Positions 20,124-32,964 of a DNA stretch of 64,000 nucleotides are shown piece by piece. The notes under the pieces are model-generated. The model was not told where the DNA came from. It worked only from the letters and a program-made list of their open reading frames with translations, and did not search any database. This DNA comes from Cyprinodon diabolis (Eukaryota; Chordata; Actinopteri; Cyprinodontiformes; Cyprinodontidae): the NCBI GenBank assembly GCA_030533445.1, contig JARPUW010000312.1:37794-101793 (forward strand), read 5' to 3'. Both the position numbers and the translations under genes were made by a program. Within the stretch, counting starts at the first letter, position 1. Every line of letters starts with the position of its first letter.

Positions 20124-23100
20124 TTGAAAGTCCAACAGAGTTGTGTTTATAGAAAATGTTCAGACCCGTCAATGATAGTTGATTACTTTCCAATCGTTAA
20201 ATCACTCTTTTTCCATGTTATTAGTGCAGTAGATGAAGCGGAAATGGGAGGCTTTTATTTTGAAATTTGCTATAGGGTGTGTTTTAAACAGTCTCCTAGA
20301 GTCTATTCTCTAAAACGGGGTTGAGTTTGGGTCATAATGTTGAGCCATATAGGGCAATAAATATATGTAAAAAATATAGAGGCTTTTATTTTGTAGGGTC
20401 CCTGGAGTCTTATTTTGAAAGTCTATCAGTGCTGAGTGGCAAGGGAAGTGTCATGGACAGCAGTCATATAGTATCCATTTCCCAATGTTAAATCAGTCCT
20501 TTCACCCTCCATTAGATTAATATGTGCTGTTTAAAACAGCAGAGGTAAAATCTGTTTGAAGCTTGGTAACCTTGACAACGCTTAACGAGCCTCTCACTGA
20601 CACAGACAACAGCTGCACTCACTATTGGTTTCTTCTTCCCAGGCTTTTTTGTATGGGAAGAACGGCACCGAACAAACGACTACTGATCAAAAACCATATG
20701 AGTTATTCAAAAAACATTTTCACCATTAGCATCAGCAATCCTTCTACTCCAACTATACCAACTTTGGTGTATGTGTTTCATTCAGAAAAATATTTATGAC
20801 GACTTGAAAACACATAGTCTGATTCGTTTCTCTCCCATCTTCAGCTCAAAAAGAATGGAGAAAGGCTGAAACTCATCGACTTTAGGTTGGTCTGGAGGGT
20901 TTTTAAGGAAAAGTATTAATCCTACCGTAATTCCGAAGACATTGTGTGAGTCCAGAGGTTTCAGTCTACAAACTGACCAAAAATGGTGACTGTAGCTCCA
21001 AATATGTGGCCGTGAGGGCGAGAATAAGATGTTTGATCTTAAAAAAATGGCCGCCTCACACTAAGATTTCAGCAGCTGCACTCTAGCAGGCTGCTGCAGA
21101 AGCTAACTGTCAGCTAGCTTCCAGGTGCTTACCCTCCGAACAAACGACTGCTGAGCAAAAACCGTAAAAGATATCTGAAAAATTCTTTCAGTGAAAGCAA
21201 CATCTATCCTTTGTCTCAGACTGGGGTAACCTTCATGTCTGTAGGTCTTTCACAACCCAAAACGAAGCACAAACAAAATGGTTGGCCCACCTGCTCCTCC
21301 CTTTGTTTGAACTGCAGGACCTCACTCTCACTCACCTTTTAGCTGCTAAAGCACCCCTCCGAACAAACGACTGCTGAGTAAAAACCGTAAAAGGTGTCTG
21401 AAAAATTCTTTTTATCTAAGCGACAGCTATATCTTGTCTTCAATTGGAGTAACTTTCATGGCTGTAGGTCATCTACAAACTGAATGGGAAGAGAAAGAAA
21501 AAGAAAAAACGTTTCATCACACCTAAGCTTCTAATTGAGCTAGCTGCAGCAGGTCACTGTCACTCAGCTTTCAGGTGCTTAAAATGTCCTCCGAACAAAC
21601 GACTGCTGAGCAAAAACCGTATGAGTTATTCAAAAAATTTTTTCACCGTGAGCGTCAGACATCCTTCAACTCCAACTATGCCAACTTTGGTGTATGTGTG
21701 TCATTCAGAAAAATATTTATGACGAGTTTAAAACACATAGTCGGATTCGTTTTTCTCCCCTCTTCTGCTCCAAAACCAATGAAAAACGGCTCTGATTTTC
21801 ATCGACTTTAGGTCGGTCTGGAGGGTTTTTAAGGAAAAGTATTAATCCTACCGTAATTCCGAAGATATTGTGTGGGTCCAGAGATTTCAGTCTACAAACT
21901 GACTAAAAATGGTGACTCTAGCTATAAATATGTGGCCGTGAGGGCGAGTTTAAAATGTTTTTTTGTGTTTAAAAAACGCCTGCCTCACACTCTAGCTTTT
22001 CAGTTGCTCCACTCTAGCAGGCTGGATTTTGCTAAAACTTTGTGGCGCTTGAGGTCTGATTATACAAAAACCGTAGCAGTTATCAACATACCGTCTTCAG
22101 TTTTAAATAGACGAAGGATTTATCTACAAACTGAGCTTCAAACTGTTTTTCTAGGTGAATGTATGCCGACACAGTGAAGTGCTGTTTTTTATGCTTTTTT
22201 TTTCCTCTCCCCATTCATTTCCTATGGGATTTTTTTGCGACGTTTTCGCTAATAATTCGCAAACCTTCGGACTAATGAGAAAGTTTTATACAAGCACACA
22301 TCACCCCATTGGTCCCGACGCGTGTGCCAACTTTGGGCCCGATCCGCCAAACCGTGCGGGACTAGTTACGCGCCGAAGTTTTGGGTATACGGGAGAATTA
22401 TAATAACTAGAAAATTTCTAAAGAAATTTTGAGGGGGGCCACCTACTGCCCGTCTGGGGAACCGGGCCAATACGGCCCTGGCAAGTGACGTCGGGGCTCC
22501 CCAGACCAACTGCTTACGCCTTTGAGGGCTGCTGAGGGAAGGAAAGAGGGCAAGTTCATGGGCAAAGAGAGCTGTGTGCCACTTGTGCTGAAATCTGGGA
22601 AATAGACGTGCACAGCGTATGATGCACAAGGGTAATATGGGTTGTCCATATTGAAACACAGTGGGTAAAGCCCAGTTGGCGGGCTTCGCCCGCCTGCTAG
22701 GAGCCATCTCAGTGAAGAAAAAAATCACCAATGGCGGGCTCTGCCCGCCTTCTAAGAGCCATTGCAGTGATGAAATCACCAATGGCGGGCTCCGCCCGCC
22801 TGCTAAGAGCCATTGCAGTGATGTAATCACCTTTGGCGGGCTCCGCCCGCCTGTTACCATTGGCGGGCTCCGCCCGCCTTCTAAGAGCCATTGCAGTGAT
22901 GAAATCACCAATGGCAATGAGCAATATGCCAGAATGTATGAGTGTGTATAAGGAAGAGGCTTTTATTCTGTAGAGTCCTTGTAGTCTTATTTTGAAAGTC
23001 TATCATGAATGTGCATCAAAAGATGGGTCACGCCCAGCAGTGATATAGAATCCATTTCCAAATGTTAAATCACTGGTTTTCCATGTTATTAGGTGAATAG

Positions 23101-23290
23101 TTGCTGTATTACAGAGTAAATGGGAGACTTTTATTGTGAAATTTGCTCTGGGGTGTGTTTTGAAAAGGTCACTAGAGTCTAATAAAAACAACCTGGAAGA
23201 GTTTGGGTCATAATGTTGAGCCATTTGCATCAATTAATGCATTAGTATAATCTAGAGGCTTTTATTTTGTAGGGTCGCTGGAGTCTTATT
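20124..23290. repeat. Macrosatellite unit 7 (3167 bp; H1 x0, H2 x5, alpha)
   Basis: B1 has a cluster of private changes at about 20695-20780: AACCATATGAG, CACCATTAGC, CCTTCTACTCC and GTGTTTCATTC. B4 has CAGACATCCTTCAACTCC near 21657. GACTAAAAATGG at 21901 replaces GACCAAAAATGG. Confidence 0.95.
22678..22914. repeat. H2 minisatellite, unit 7, 5 copies
   Basis: Typical alpha array: loop TTC in the first copy, TCT in the second, TCC in the rest, with the TTACCATT linker before the last copy. Confidence 0.9.
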
Positions 23291-25568
23291 TTGAAAGTCC
23301 AACAGAGTTGTGTTTATGGAAAATGTTCAGACCCGTCAATGATAGTTGATTACTTTCCAATTGTTAAATCACTCTTTTTCCATGTTATTAGGGCAGTAGA
23401 TGAAGCGGAAATGGGAGGCTTTTATTTTGAAATTTGCTATAGGGTGTGTTTTAAACAGTCTCCTAGAGTCTATTCTCTAAAACGGGGTTGAGTTTGGGTC
23501 ATAATGTTGAGCCATATAGGGCAATAAATATATGTAAAAAATATAGAGGCTTTTATTTTGTAGGGTCCCTGGAGTCTTATTTTGAAAGTCTATCAGTGCT
23601 GAGTGGCAAGGGAAGTGTCATGGACAGCAGTCATATAGTATCCATTTCCCAATGTTAAATCAGTCCTTTCACCCTCCATTAGATTAATATGTGCTGTTTA
23701 AAACAGCAGAGGTAAAATCTGTTTGAAGCTTGGTAACCTTGACAACGCTTAACGAGCCTCTCACTGACACAGACAACAGCTGCACTCACTATTGGTTTCT
23801 TCTTCCCAGGCTTTTTTGTATGGGAAGAACGGCACCGAACAAACGACTACTGATCAAAAACCGTATGAGTTATTCAAAAAACATTTTCACCATGAGCATC
23901 AGCAATCCTTCGACTCCAACTATACCAACTTTGGTGTATGTGTGTCATTCAGAAAAATATTTATGACGAGTTGAAAACACATAGTCTGATTCGTTTCTCT
24001 CCCATCTTCAGCTCAAAAAGAATAGAGAAAGGCTGAAACTCTCATCGACTTTAGGTTGGTCTGGAGGGTTTTTAAGGAAAAGTATTAATCCTACCGTAAT
24101 TCTGAAGACATTGTGTGAGTCCAGAGGTTTCAGTCTACAAACTGACCAAAAATGGTGACTGTAGCTCCAAATATGTGGCCGTGAGGGCGAGAATAAGATG
24201 TTTGATCTGAAAAAAATGGCCGCCTCACACTAAGATTTCAGCAGCTGCACTCTAGCAGGCTGCTGCAGAAGCTAACTGTCAGCTAGCTTCCAGGTGCTTA
24301 CCCTCCGAACAAACGACTGCTGAGCAAAAACCGTAAAAGATATCTGAAAAATTCTTTCAGTGAAAGCAACATCTATCCTTTGTCTCAGACTGGGGTAACC
24401 TTCATGTCTGTAGGTCTTTCACAACCCAAAACGAAGCACAAACAAAATGGTTGGCCCACCTGCTCCTCCCTTTCTTTTAACTGCAGGACCTCACTCTCAC
24501 TCACCTTTTAGCTGCTAAAGCACCCCTCCGAACAAACGACTGCTGAGTAAAAACCGTAAAAGGTATCTGAAAAATTCTTTTTATCTAAGCGACAGCTATA
24601 TCTTGTCTTCGATTGGAGTAACTTTCATGGCTGTAGGTCATCTACAAACTGAATGGGAAGAGAAAGAAAAAGAAAAAACGTTTCATCACACCTAAGCTTC
24701 TAATTGAGCTAGCTGCAGCAGGTCACTGTCACTCAGCTTTCAGGTGCTTAAAATGTCCTCCGAACAAACGACTGCTGAGCAAAAACCGTATGAGTTATTC
24801 AAAAAAATTTTTCACCGTGAGCGTCAGTCATCCTTCGACTCCAACTATGCCAACTTTGGTGTATGTGTGTCATTCAGAAAAATATTTATGACGAGTTTAA
24901 AACACATAGTCTGATTCGTTTTTCTCCCCTCTTCTGCTCCAAAACCAATGAAAAACGGCTCTGATTTTCATCGACTTTAGGTCGGTCTGGAGGGTTTTTA
25001 AGGAAAAGTATTAATCCTACCGTAATTCCGAAGATATTGTGTGGGTCCAGAGATTTCAGTCTACAAACTGACCAAAAATGGTGACTCTAGCTATAAATAT
25101 GTGGCCGTGAGGGCGAGTTTAAAATGTTTTTTTGTGTTTAAAAAACGCCTGCCTCACACTCTAGCTTTTCAGTTGCTCCACTCTAGCAGGCTGGATTTTG
25201 CTAAAACTTTGTGGTGCTTGAGGTCTGATTATACAAAAACCGTAGCAGTTATCAACATACCGTCTTCAGTTTTAAATAGACGAAGGATTTATCTACAAAC
25301 TGAGCTTCAAACTGTTTTTCTAGGTGAATGTATGCCGACACAGTGAAGTGCTGTTTTTTATGCTTTTTTTTTCCTCTCCCCATTCATTTCCTATGGGATT
25401 TTTTTGCGACGTTTTCACTAATAATTCGCAAACCTTCGGACTAATGAGAAAGTTTTATACAAGCACACATCACCCCATTGGTCCCGACGCGTGTGCCAAC
25501 TTTGGGCCCGATCCGCCAAACCGTGCGGGACTAGTTACGCGCCGAAGTTTTGGGTATACGGGAGAATT

Positions 25569-25711
25569 ATAATAATAATAATAATACGCGGAATAAATAT
25601 GTGCAATAGTAGTAGGTGGGCCATGCCTTCGGCATGTGGCCCCCCAATAATACGCGGAATAAATATGTGCAATAGTAGTAGGTGGGCCATGCCTTCGGCA
25701 TGTGGCCCCCC
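25569..25711. repeat. H1 foldback minisatellite, unit 8, 2 copies
   Basis: Two cores separated by (AAT)2, preceded by a longer AAT tract than in units 4 to 6. Confidence 0.93.
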
Positions 25712-25984
25712 AACTAGAAAATTTCTAAAGAAATTTTGAGGGGGGCCACCTACTGCCCGTCTGGGGAACCGGGCCAATACGGCCCTGGCAAGTGACGTCG
25801 GGGCTCCCCAGACCAACTGCTTACGCCTTTGAGGGCTGCTGAGGGAAGGAAAGAGGGCAAGTTCATGGGCAAAGAGAGCTGTGTGCCACTTGTGCTGAAA
25901 TCTGGGAAATAGACGTGCACAGAGTATGATGCACAAGGGTAATATGGGTTGTCCATATTGAAACACAGTGGGTAAAGCCCAGTT

Positions 25985-26221
25985 GGCGGGCTTCGCCCGC
26001 CTGCTAGGAGCCATCTCAGTGAAGAAAAAAATCACCAATGGCGGGCTCTGCCCGCCTTCTAAGAGCCATTGCAGTGATGAAATCACCAATGGCGGGCTCC
26101 GCCCGCCTGCTAAGAGCCATTGCAGTGATGTAATCACCTTTGGCGGGCTCCGCCCGCCTGTTACCATTGGCGGGCTCCGCCCGCCTTCTAAGAGCCATTG
26201 CAGTGATGAAATCACCAATGG
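25985..26221. repeat. H2 minisatellite, unit 8, 5 copies
   Basis: Alpha type, matching unit 3 by eye, including the TTACCATT short linker. Confidence 0.9.
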
Positions 26222-26597
26222 CAATGAGCAATATGCCAGAATGTATGAGTGTGTATAAGGAAGAGGCTTTTATTCTGTAGAGTCCTTGTAGTCTTATTTT
26301 GAAAGTCTATCATGAATGTGCATCAAAAGATGGGTCACGCCCAGCAGTGATATAGAATCCATTTCCAAATGTTAAATCACTGGTTTTCCATGTTATTAGG
26401 TGAATAGTTGCTGTATTACAGAGTAAATGGGAGACTTTTATTGTGAAATTTGCTCTGGGGTGTGTTTTGAAAAGGTCACTAGAGTCTAATAAAAACAACC
26501 TGGAAGAGTTTGGGTCATAATGTTGAGCCATTTGCATCAATTAATGCATTACTATAATCTAGAGGCTTTTATTTTGTAGGGTCCCTGGAGTCTTATT

Positions 26598-29500
26598 TTG
26601 AAAGTCCAACAGAGTTGTGTTTATAGAAAATGTTCAGACCCGTCAATGATAGTTGATTACTTTCCAATCGTTAAATCACTCTTTTTCCATGTTATTAGGG
26701 CAGTAGATGAAGCGGAAATGGGAGGCTTTTATTTTGAAATTTGCTATAGGGTGTGTTTTAAACAGTCTCCTAGAGTCTATTCTCTAAAACGGGGTTGAGT
26801 TTGGGTCATAATGTTGAGCCATATAGAGCAATAAATATATGTAAAAAATATAGAGGCTTTTATTTTGTAGGGTCCCTGGAGTCTTATTTTGAAAGTCTAT
26901 CAGTGATGAGTGGCAAGGGAAGCGTCATGTACAGCAGTCATATAGTATCCATTTCCCAATGTTAAATCAGTCCTTTCACCCTCCATTAGATTAATATGTG
27001 CTGTTTAAAACAGCAGAGGTAAAATCTGTTTGAAGCTTGGTAACCTTGACAACGCTTAACGAGCCTCTCACTGACACAGACAACAGCTGCACTCACTATT
27101 GGTTTCTTCTTCCCAGGCTTTTTTGTATGGGAAGAACGGCACCGAACAAACGACTACTGATCAAAAACCGTATGAGTTATTCAAAAAACATTTTCACCAT
27201 GAGCATCAGCAATCCTTCGACTCCAACTATACCAACTTTGGTGTATGTGTGTCATTCAGAAAAATATTTATGACGAGTTGAAAACACATAGTCTGATTCG
27301 TTTCTCTCCCATCTTCAGCTCAAAAAGAATAGAGAAAGGCTGAAACTCTCATCGACTTTAGGTTGGTCTGGAGGGTTTTTAAGGAAAAGTATTAATCCTA
27401 CCGTAATTCCGAAGACATTGTGTGAGTCCAGAGGTTTCAGTCTACAAACTGACCAAAAATGGTGACTGTAGCTCCAAATATGTGGCCGTGAGGGCGAGAA
27501 TAAGATGTTTGATCTTAAAAAAATGGCCGCCTCACACTAAGATTTCAGCAGCTGCACTCTAGCAGGCTGCTGCAGAAGCTAACTGTCAGCTAGCTTCCAG
27601 GTGCTTACCCTCCGAACAAACGACTGCTGAGCAAAAACCGTAAAAGATATCTGAAAAATTCTTTCAGTGAAAGCAACATCTATCCTTTGTCTCAGACTGG
27701 GGTAACCTTCATGTCTGTAGGTCTTTCACAACCCAAAACGAAGCACAAACAAAATGGTTGGCCCACCTGCTCCTCCCTTTGTTTGAACTGCAGGACCTCA
27801 CTCTCACTCACCTTTTAGCTGCTAAAGCACCCCTCCGAACAAACGACTGCTGAGTAAAAACCGTAAAAGGTATCTGAAAAATTCTTTTTATCTAAGCGAC
27901 AGCTATATCTTGTCTTCAATTGGAGTAACTTTCATGGCTGTAGGTCATCTACAAACTGAATGGGAAGAGAAAGAAAAAGAAAAAACGTTTCATCACACCT
28001 AAGCTTCTAATTGAGCTAGCTGCAGCAGGTCACTGTCACTCAGCTTTCAGGTGCTTAAAATGTCCTCCGAACAAACGACTGCTGAGCAAAAACCGTATGA
28101 GTTATTCAAAAAATTTTTTCACCGTGAGCGTCAGTCATCCTTCGACTCCAACTATGCCAACTTTGGTGTATGTGTGTCATTCAGAAAAATATTTATGACG
28201 AGTTTAAAACACATAGTCTGATTCGTTTTTCTCCCCTCTTCTGCTCCAAAACCAATGAAAAACGGCTCTGATTTTCATCGACTTTAGGTCGGTCTGGAGG
28301 GTTTTTAAGGAAAAGTATTAATCCTACCGTAATTCCGAAGATATTGTGTGGGTCCAGAGATTTCAGTCTACAAACTGACCAAAAATGGTGACTCTAGCTA
28401 TAAATATGTGGCCGTGAGGGCGAGTTTAAAAAGTTTTTTTGTGTTTAAAAAACGCCTGCCTCACACTCTAGCTTTTCAGTTGCTCCACTCTAGCAGGCTG
28501 GATTTTGCTAAAACTTTGTGGCGCTTGAGGTCTGATTATACAAAAACCGTAGCAGTTATCAACATACCGTCTTCAGTTTTAAATAGACGAAGGATTTATC
28601 TACAAACTGAGCTTCAAACTGTTTTTCTAGGTGAATGTATGGCGACACAGTGAAGTGCTGTTTTTTATGCTTTTTTTTTCCTCTCCCCATTCATTTCCTA
28701 TGGGATTTTTTTGCGACGTTTTCGCTAATAATTCGCAAACCTTCGGACTAATGAGAAAGTTTTATACAAGCACACATCACCCCATTGGTCCCGACGCGTG
28801 TGCCAACTTTGGGCCCGATCCGCCAAACCGTGCGGGACTAGTTACGCGCCGAAGTTTTGGGTATACGGGAGAATTATAATAACTAGAAAATTTCTAAAGA
28901 AATTTTGAGGGGGGCCACCTACTGCCCGTCTGGGGAACCGGGCCAATACGGCCCTGGCAAGTGACGTCGGGGCTCCCCAGACCAACTGCTTACGCCTTTG
29001 AGGGCTGCTGAGGGAAGGAAAGAGGGCAAGTTCATGGGCAAAGAGAGCTGTGTGCCACTTGTGCTGAAATCTGGGAAATAGACGTGCACAGCGTATGATG
29101 CACAAGGGTAATATGGGTTGTCCATATTGAAACACAGTGGGTAAAGCCCAGTTGGCGGGCTTCGCCCGCCTGCTGGGAGCCATCTCAGTGAAGAAAAAAA
29201 TCACCAATGGCGGGCTCTGCCCGCCTTCTAAGAGCCATTGCAGTGATGAAATCACCAATGGCGGGCTCCGCCCGCCTGCTAAGAGCCATTGCAGTGATGT
29301 AATCACCTTTGGCGGGCTCCGCCCGCCTGTTACCATTGGCGGGCTCCGCCCGCCTTCTAAGAGCCATTGCAGTGATGAAATCACCAATGGCAATGAGCAA
29401 TATGCCAGAATGTATGAGTGTGTATAAGGAAGAGGCTTTTATTCTGTAGAGTCCTTTGTAGTCTTATTTTGAAAGTCTATCATGAATGTGCATCAAAAGA

Positions 29501-29767
29501 TGGGTCACGCCCAGCAATGATATAGAATCCATTTCCAAATGTTAAATCACTGGTTTTCCATGTTATTAGGTGAATAGTTGCTGTATTACAGAGTAAATGG
29601 GAGACTTTTATTGTGAAATTTGCTCTGGGGTGTGTTTTGAAAAGGTCACTAGAGTCTAATAAAAACAACCTGGAAGAGTTTGGGTCATAATGTTGAGCCA
29701 TTTGCATCAATTAATGCATTAGTATAATCTAGAGGCTTTTATTTTGTAGGGTCCCTGGAGTCTTATT
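26598..29767. repeat. Macrosatellite unit 9 (3170 bp; H1 x0, H2 x5, alpha)
   Basis: It begins with the GAGCAATAA and CATGTACAGCAG variants of units 4 and 17, plus private GTGATGAGTGG and GAAGCGTCATG near 26905, then switches to the common haplotype in B1 (CTCATCGACTTTAGG). This is a mosaic consistent with exchange or conversion. B4 has GTTTAAAAAGTTTTTTTG near 28423. Confidence 0.95.
29154..29390. repeat. H2 minisatellite, unit 9, 5 copies
   Basis: Alpha type with the TTACCATT linker. The first linker has CCTGCTGGGAGCC rather than CCTGCTAGGAGCC. Confidence 0.9.
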
Positions 29768-32700
29768 TTGAAAGTCCAACAGAGTTGTGTTTATAGAAAA
29801 TGTTCAGACCCGTCAATGATAGTTGATTACTTTCCAATCGTTAAATCACTCTTTTTCCATGTTATTAGGGCAGTAGATGAAGCGGAAATGGGAGGCTTTT
29901 ATTTTGAAATTTGCTATAGGGTGTGTTTTAAACAGTCTCCTAGAGTCTATTCTCTAAAACGGGGTTGAGTTTGGGTCATAATGTTGAGCCATATAGGGCA
30001 ATAAATATATGTAAAAAATATAGAGGCTTTTATTTTGTAGGGTCCCTGGAGTCTTATTTTGAAAGTCTATCAGTGCTGAGTGGCAAGGGAAGTGTCATGG
30101 ACAGCAGTCATATAGTATCCATTTCCCAATGTTAAATCAGTCCTTTCACCCTCCATTAGATTAATATGTGCTGTTTAAAACAGCAGAGGTAAAATCTGTT
30201 TGAAGCTTGGTAACCTTGACAACGCTTAACGAGCCTCTCACTGACACAGACAACAGCTGCACTCACTATTGGTTTCTTCTTCCCAGGCTTTTTTGTATGG
30301 GAAGAACGGCACCGAACAAACGACTACTGATCAAAAACCGTATGAGTTATTCAAAAAACATTTTCACCATGAGCATCAGCAATCCTTCGACTCCAACTAT
30401 ACCAACTTTGGTGTATGTGTGTCATTCAGAAAAATATTTATGACGAGTTGAAAACACATAGTCTGATTCGTTTCTCTCCCATCTTCAGCTCAAAAAGAAT
30501 AGAGAAAGGCTGAAACTCTCATCGACTTTAGGTTGGTCTGGAGGGTTTTTAAGGAAAAGTATTAATCCTACCGTAATTCCGAAGACATTGTCTGAGTCCA
30601 GAGGTTTCAGTCTACAAACTGACCAAAAATGGTGACTGTAGCTCCAAATATGTGGCCGTGAGGGCGAGAATAAGATGTTTGATCTTAAAAAAATGGCCGC
30701 CTCACACTAAGATTTCAGCAGCTGCACTCTAGCAGGCTGCTGCAGAAGCTAACTGTCAGCTAGCTTCCAGGTGCTTACCCTCCGAACAAACGACTGCTGA
30801 GCAAAAACCGTAAAAGATATCTGAAAAATTCTTTCAGTGAAAGCAACATCTATCCTTTGTCTCATACTGGGGTAACCTTCATGTCTGTAGGTCTTTCACA
30901 ACCCAAAACGAAGCACAAACAAAATGGTTGGCCCACCTGCTCCTCCCTTTGTTTGAACTGCAGGACCTCACTCTCACTCACCTTTTAGCTGCTAAAGCAC
31001 CCCTCCGAACAAACGACTGCTGAGTAAAAACCGTAAAAGGTATCTGAAAAATTCTTTTTATCTAAGCGACAGCTATATCTTGTCTTCAATTGGAGTAACT
31101 TTCATGGCTGTAGGTCATCTACAAACTGAATGGGAAGAGAAAGAAAAAGAAAAAACGTTTCATCACACCTAAGCTTCTAATTGAGCTAGCTGCAGCAGGT
31201 CACTGTCACTCAGCTTTCAGGTGCTTAAAATGTCCTCCGAACAAACGACTGCTGAGCAAAAACCGTATGAGTTATTCAAAAAAATTTTTCACCGTGAGCG
31301 TCAGTCATCCTTCGACTCCAACTATGCCAACTTTGGTGTATGTGTGTCATTCAGAAAAATATTTATGACGAGTTTAAAACACATAGTCTGATTCGTTTTT
31401 CTCCCCTCTTCTGCTCCAAAACCAATGAAAAACGGCTCTGATTTTCATCGACTTTAGGTCGGTCTGGAGGGTTTTTAAGGAAAAGTATTAATCCTACCGT
31501 AATTCCGAAGATATTGTGTGGGTCCAGAGATTTCAGTCTACAAACTGACCAAAAATGGTGACTCTAGCTATAAATATGTGGCCGTGAGGGCGAGTTTAAA
31601 ATGTTTTTTTGTGTTTAAAAAACGCCTGCCTCACACTCTAGCTTTTCAGTTGCTCCACTCTAGCAGGCTGGATTTTGCTAAAACTTTGTGGCGCTTGAGG
31701 TCTGATTATACAAAAACCGTAGCAGTTATCAACATACCGTCTTCAGTTTTAAATAGACGAAGGATTTATCTACAAACTAAGCTTCAAACTGTTTTTCTAG
31801 GTGAATGTATGCCGACACAGTGAAGTGCTGTTTTTTATGCTTTTTTTTTCCTCTCCCCATTCATTTCCTATGGGATTTTTTTGCGACGTTTTCGCTAATA
31901 ATTCGCAAACCTTCGGACTAATGAGAAAGTTTTATACAAGCACACATCACCCCATTGGTCCCGACGCGTGTGCCAACTTTGGGCCCGATCCGCCAAACCG
32001 TGCGGGACTAGTTACGCGCCGAAGTTTTGGGTATACGGGAGAATTATAATAACTAGAAAATTTCTAAAGAAATTTTGAGGGGGGCCACCTACTGCCCATC
32101 TTGGGAACAGGGCCAAAACGGCCCTGGCAAGTGATGTCGGGGCTCCCCAGACCAACTGCTTACGCCTTTGAGGGCTGCTGAGGGAAGGAAAGAGGGCTAG
32201 GTCATGGGCAAAGAGAGCTGTGTGCCACTTGTGCTGAAATCTGGGAAATAGACGTGCACAGCGTATGATGCAAAAGGGTAATATGGGTTGTCCATATTGA
32301 ACCGCAGTGGGTAAAGCTCAGTTGGTGGGCTCCGCCCGCCTGCTAGGAGCCCTTGCAGCGATGAAAAAAATCCCCAATGGCGGGCATTGCCCGCCTGCTA
32401 AGAGCCATTGCAGTGATGAAATCACCAATGGCGGGCTCCGCCCGCCTGCTAGGAGCCATTGCAGTGATGAAAAAAATCACCATTGGCGGGCTCCGCCCGC
32501 CTCCTAACAGCCATTGCAGTGATGAAATCACCAATGGCGGGCTCCGCCCGCCTTCTAAAAGCCATTGCAGTGATGAAATTACAAATGGCTATAAGCAATA
32601 TGCCAGAATGTATGAGTGTGTATAAGGAAGAGGCTTTTATTTTGTAGAGTCCCTGTAGTCTTATTTTGAAAGTCTATCATGGAAGTGCATCTATAGATGG

Positions 32701-32964
32701 GTCATGCCCAGCAGTGATATAGAATCCATTTCCAAATGTTAAATCACTGGTTTTCCATGTTATTAGGTGAATAGTTCCTGTATTACAGAGTAAATGGGGG
32801 ACTTTTATTGTGAAATTTGCTCTGGGGTGTGTTTTGAAAAGGTCACTAGAGTCTAATAAAAACAACCTGGAAGAGTTTGGGTCATAATGTTGAGCCATTT
32901 GCATCAATTAATGCATTAGTATAATCTAGAGGCTTTTATTTTGTAGGGTCCCTGGAGTCTTATT
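29768..32964. repeat. Macrosatellite unit 10 (3197 bp; H1 x0, H2 x5, beta-1)
   Basis: Its D-H2-A1 end matches unit 2 across the array, 25.98 kb away, but it has no H1 copies where unit 2 has seven. The stem loop in D reads CAGGGCC-AAAAC-GGCCCTG (loop changed, stem kept). B5 carries CTACAAACTAAGC near 31780. Confidence 0.95.
32324..32588. repeat. H2 minisatellite, unit 10, 5 copies (beta-1)
   Basis: Same copy order as unit 2 (GGTGGGCTCC, GGCGGGCATT, then three GGCGGGCTCC). It differs by single bases such as TAAGAGCCATT for TAAGAGTCATT and TTCTAAAAGCC for TTCTAAGAGCC. Confidence 0.9.

Larger units (their letters stand above)
23291..26597. repeat. Macrosatellite unit 8 (3307 bp; H1 x2, H2 x5, alpha)
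   Basis: Private changes are TTTATGGAAAATG near 23327, CCAATTGTTAAATC near 23358, GTAATTCTGAAG near 24099 and TGTGGTGCTTGAGG near 25211. Its end shares ACAGAGTATGATG and CATTACTATAATC with units 3 and 16. Confidence 0.95.
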
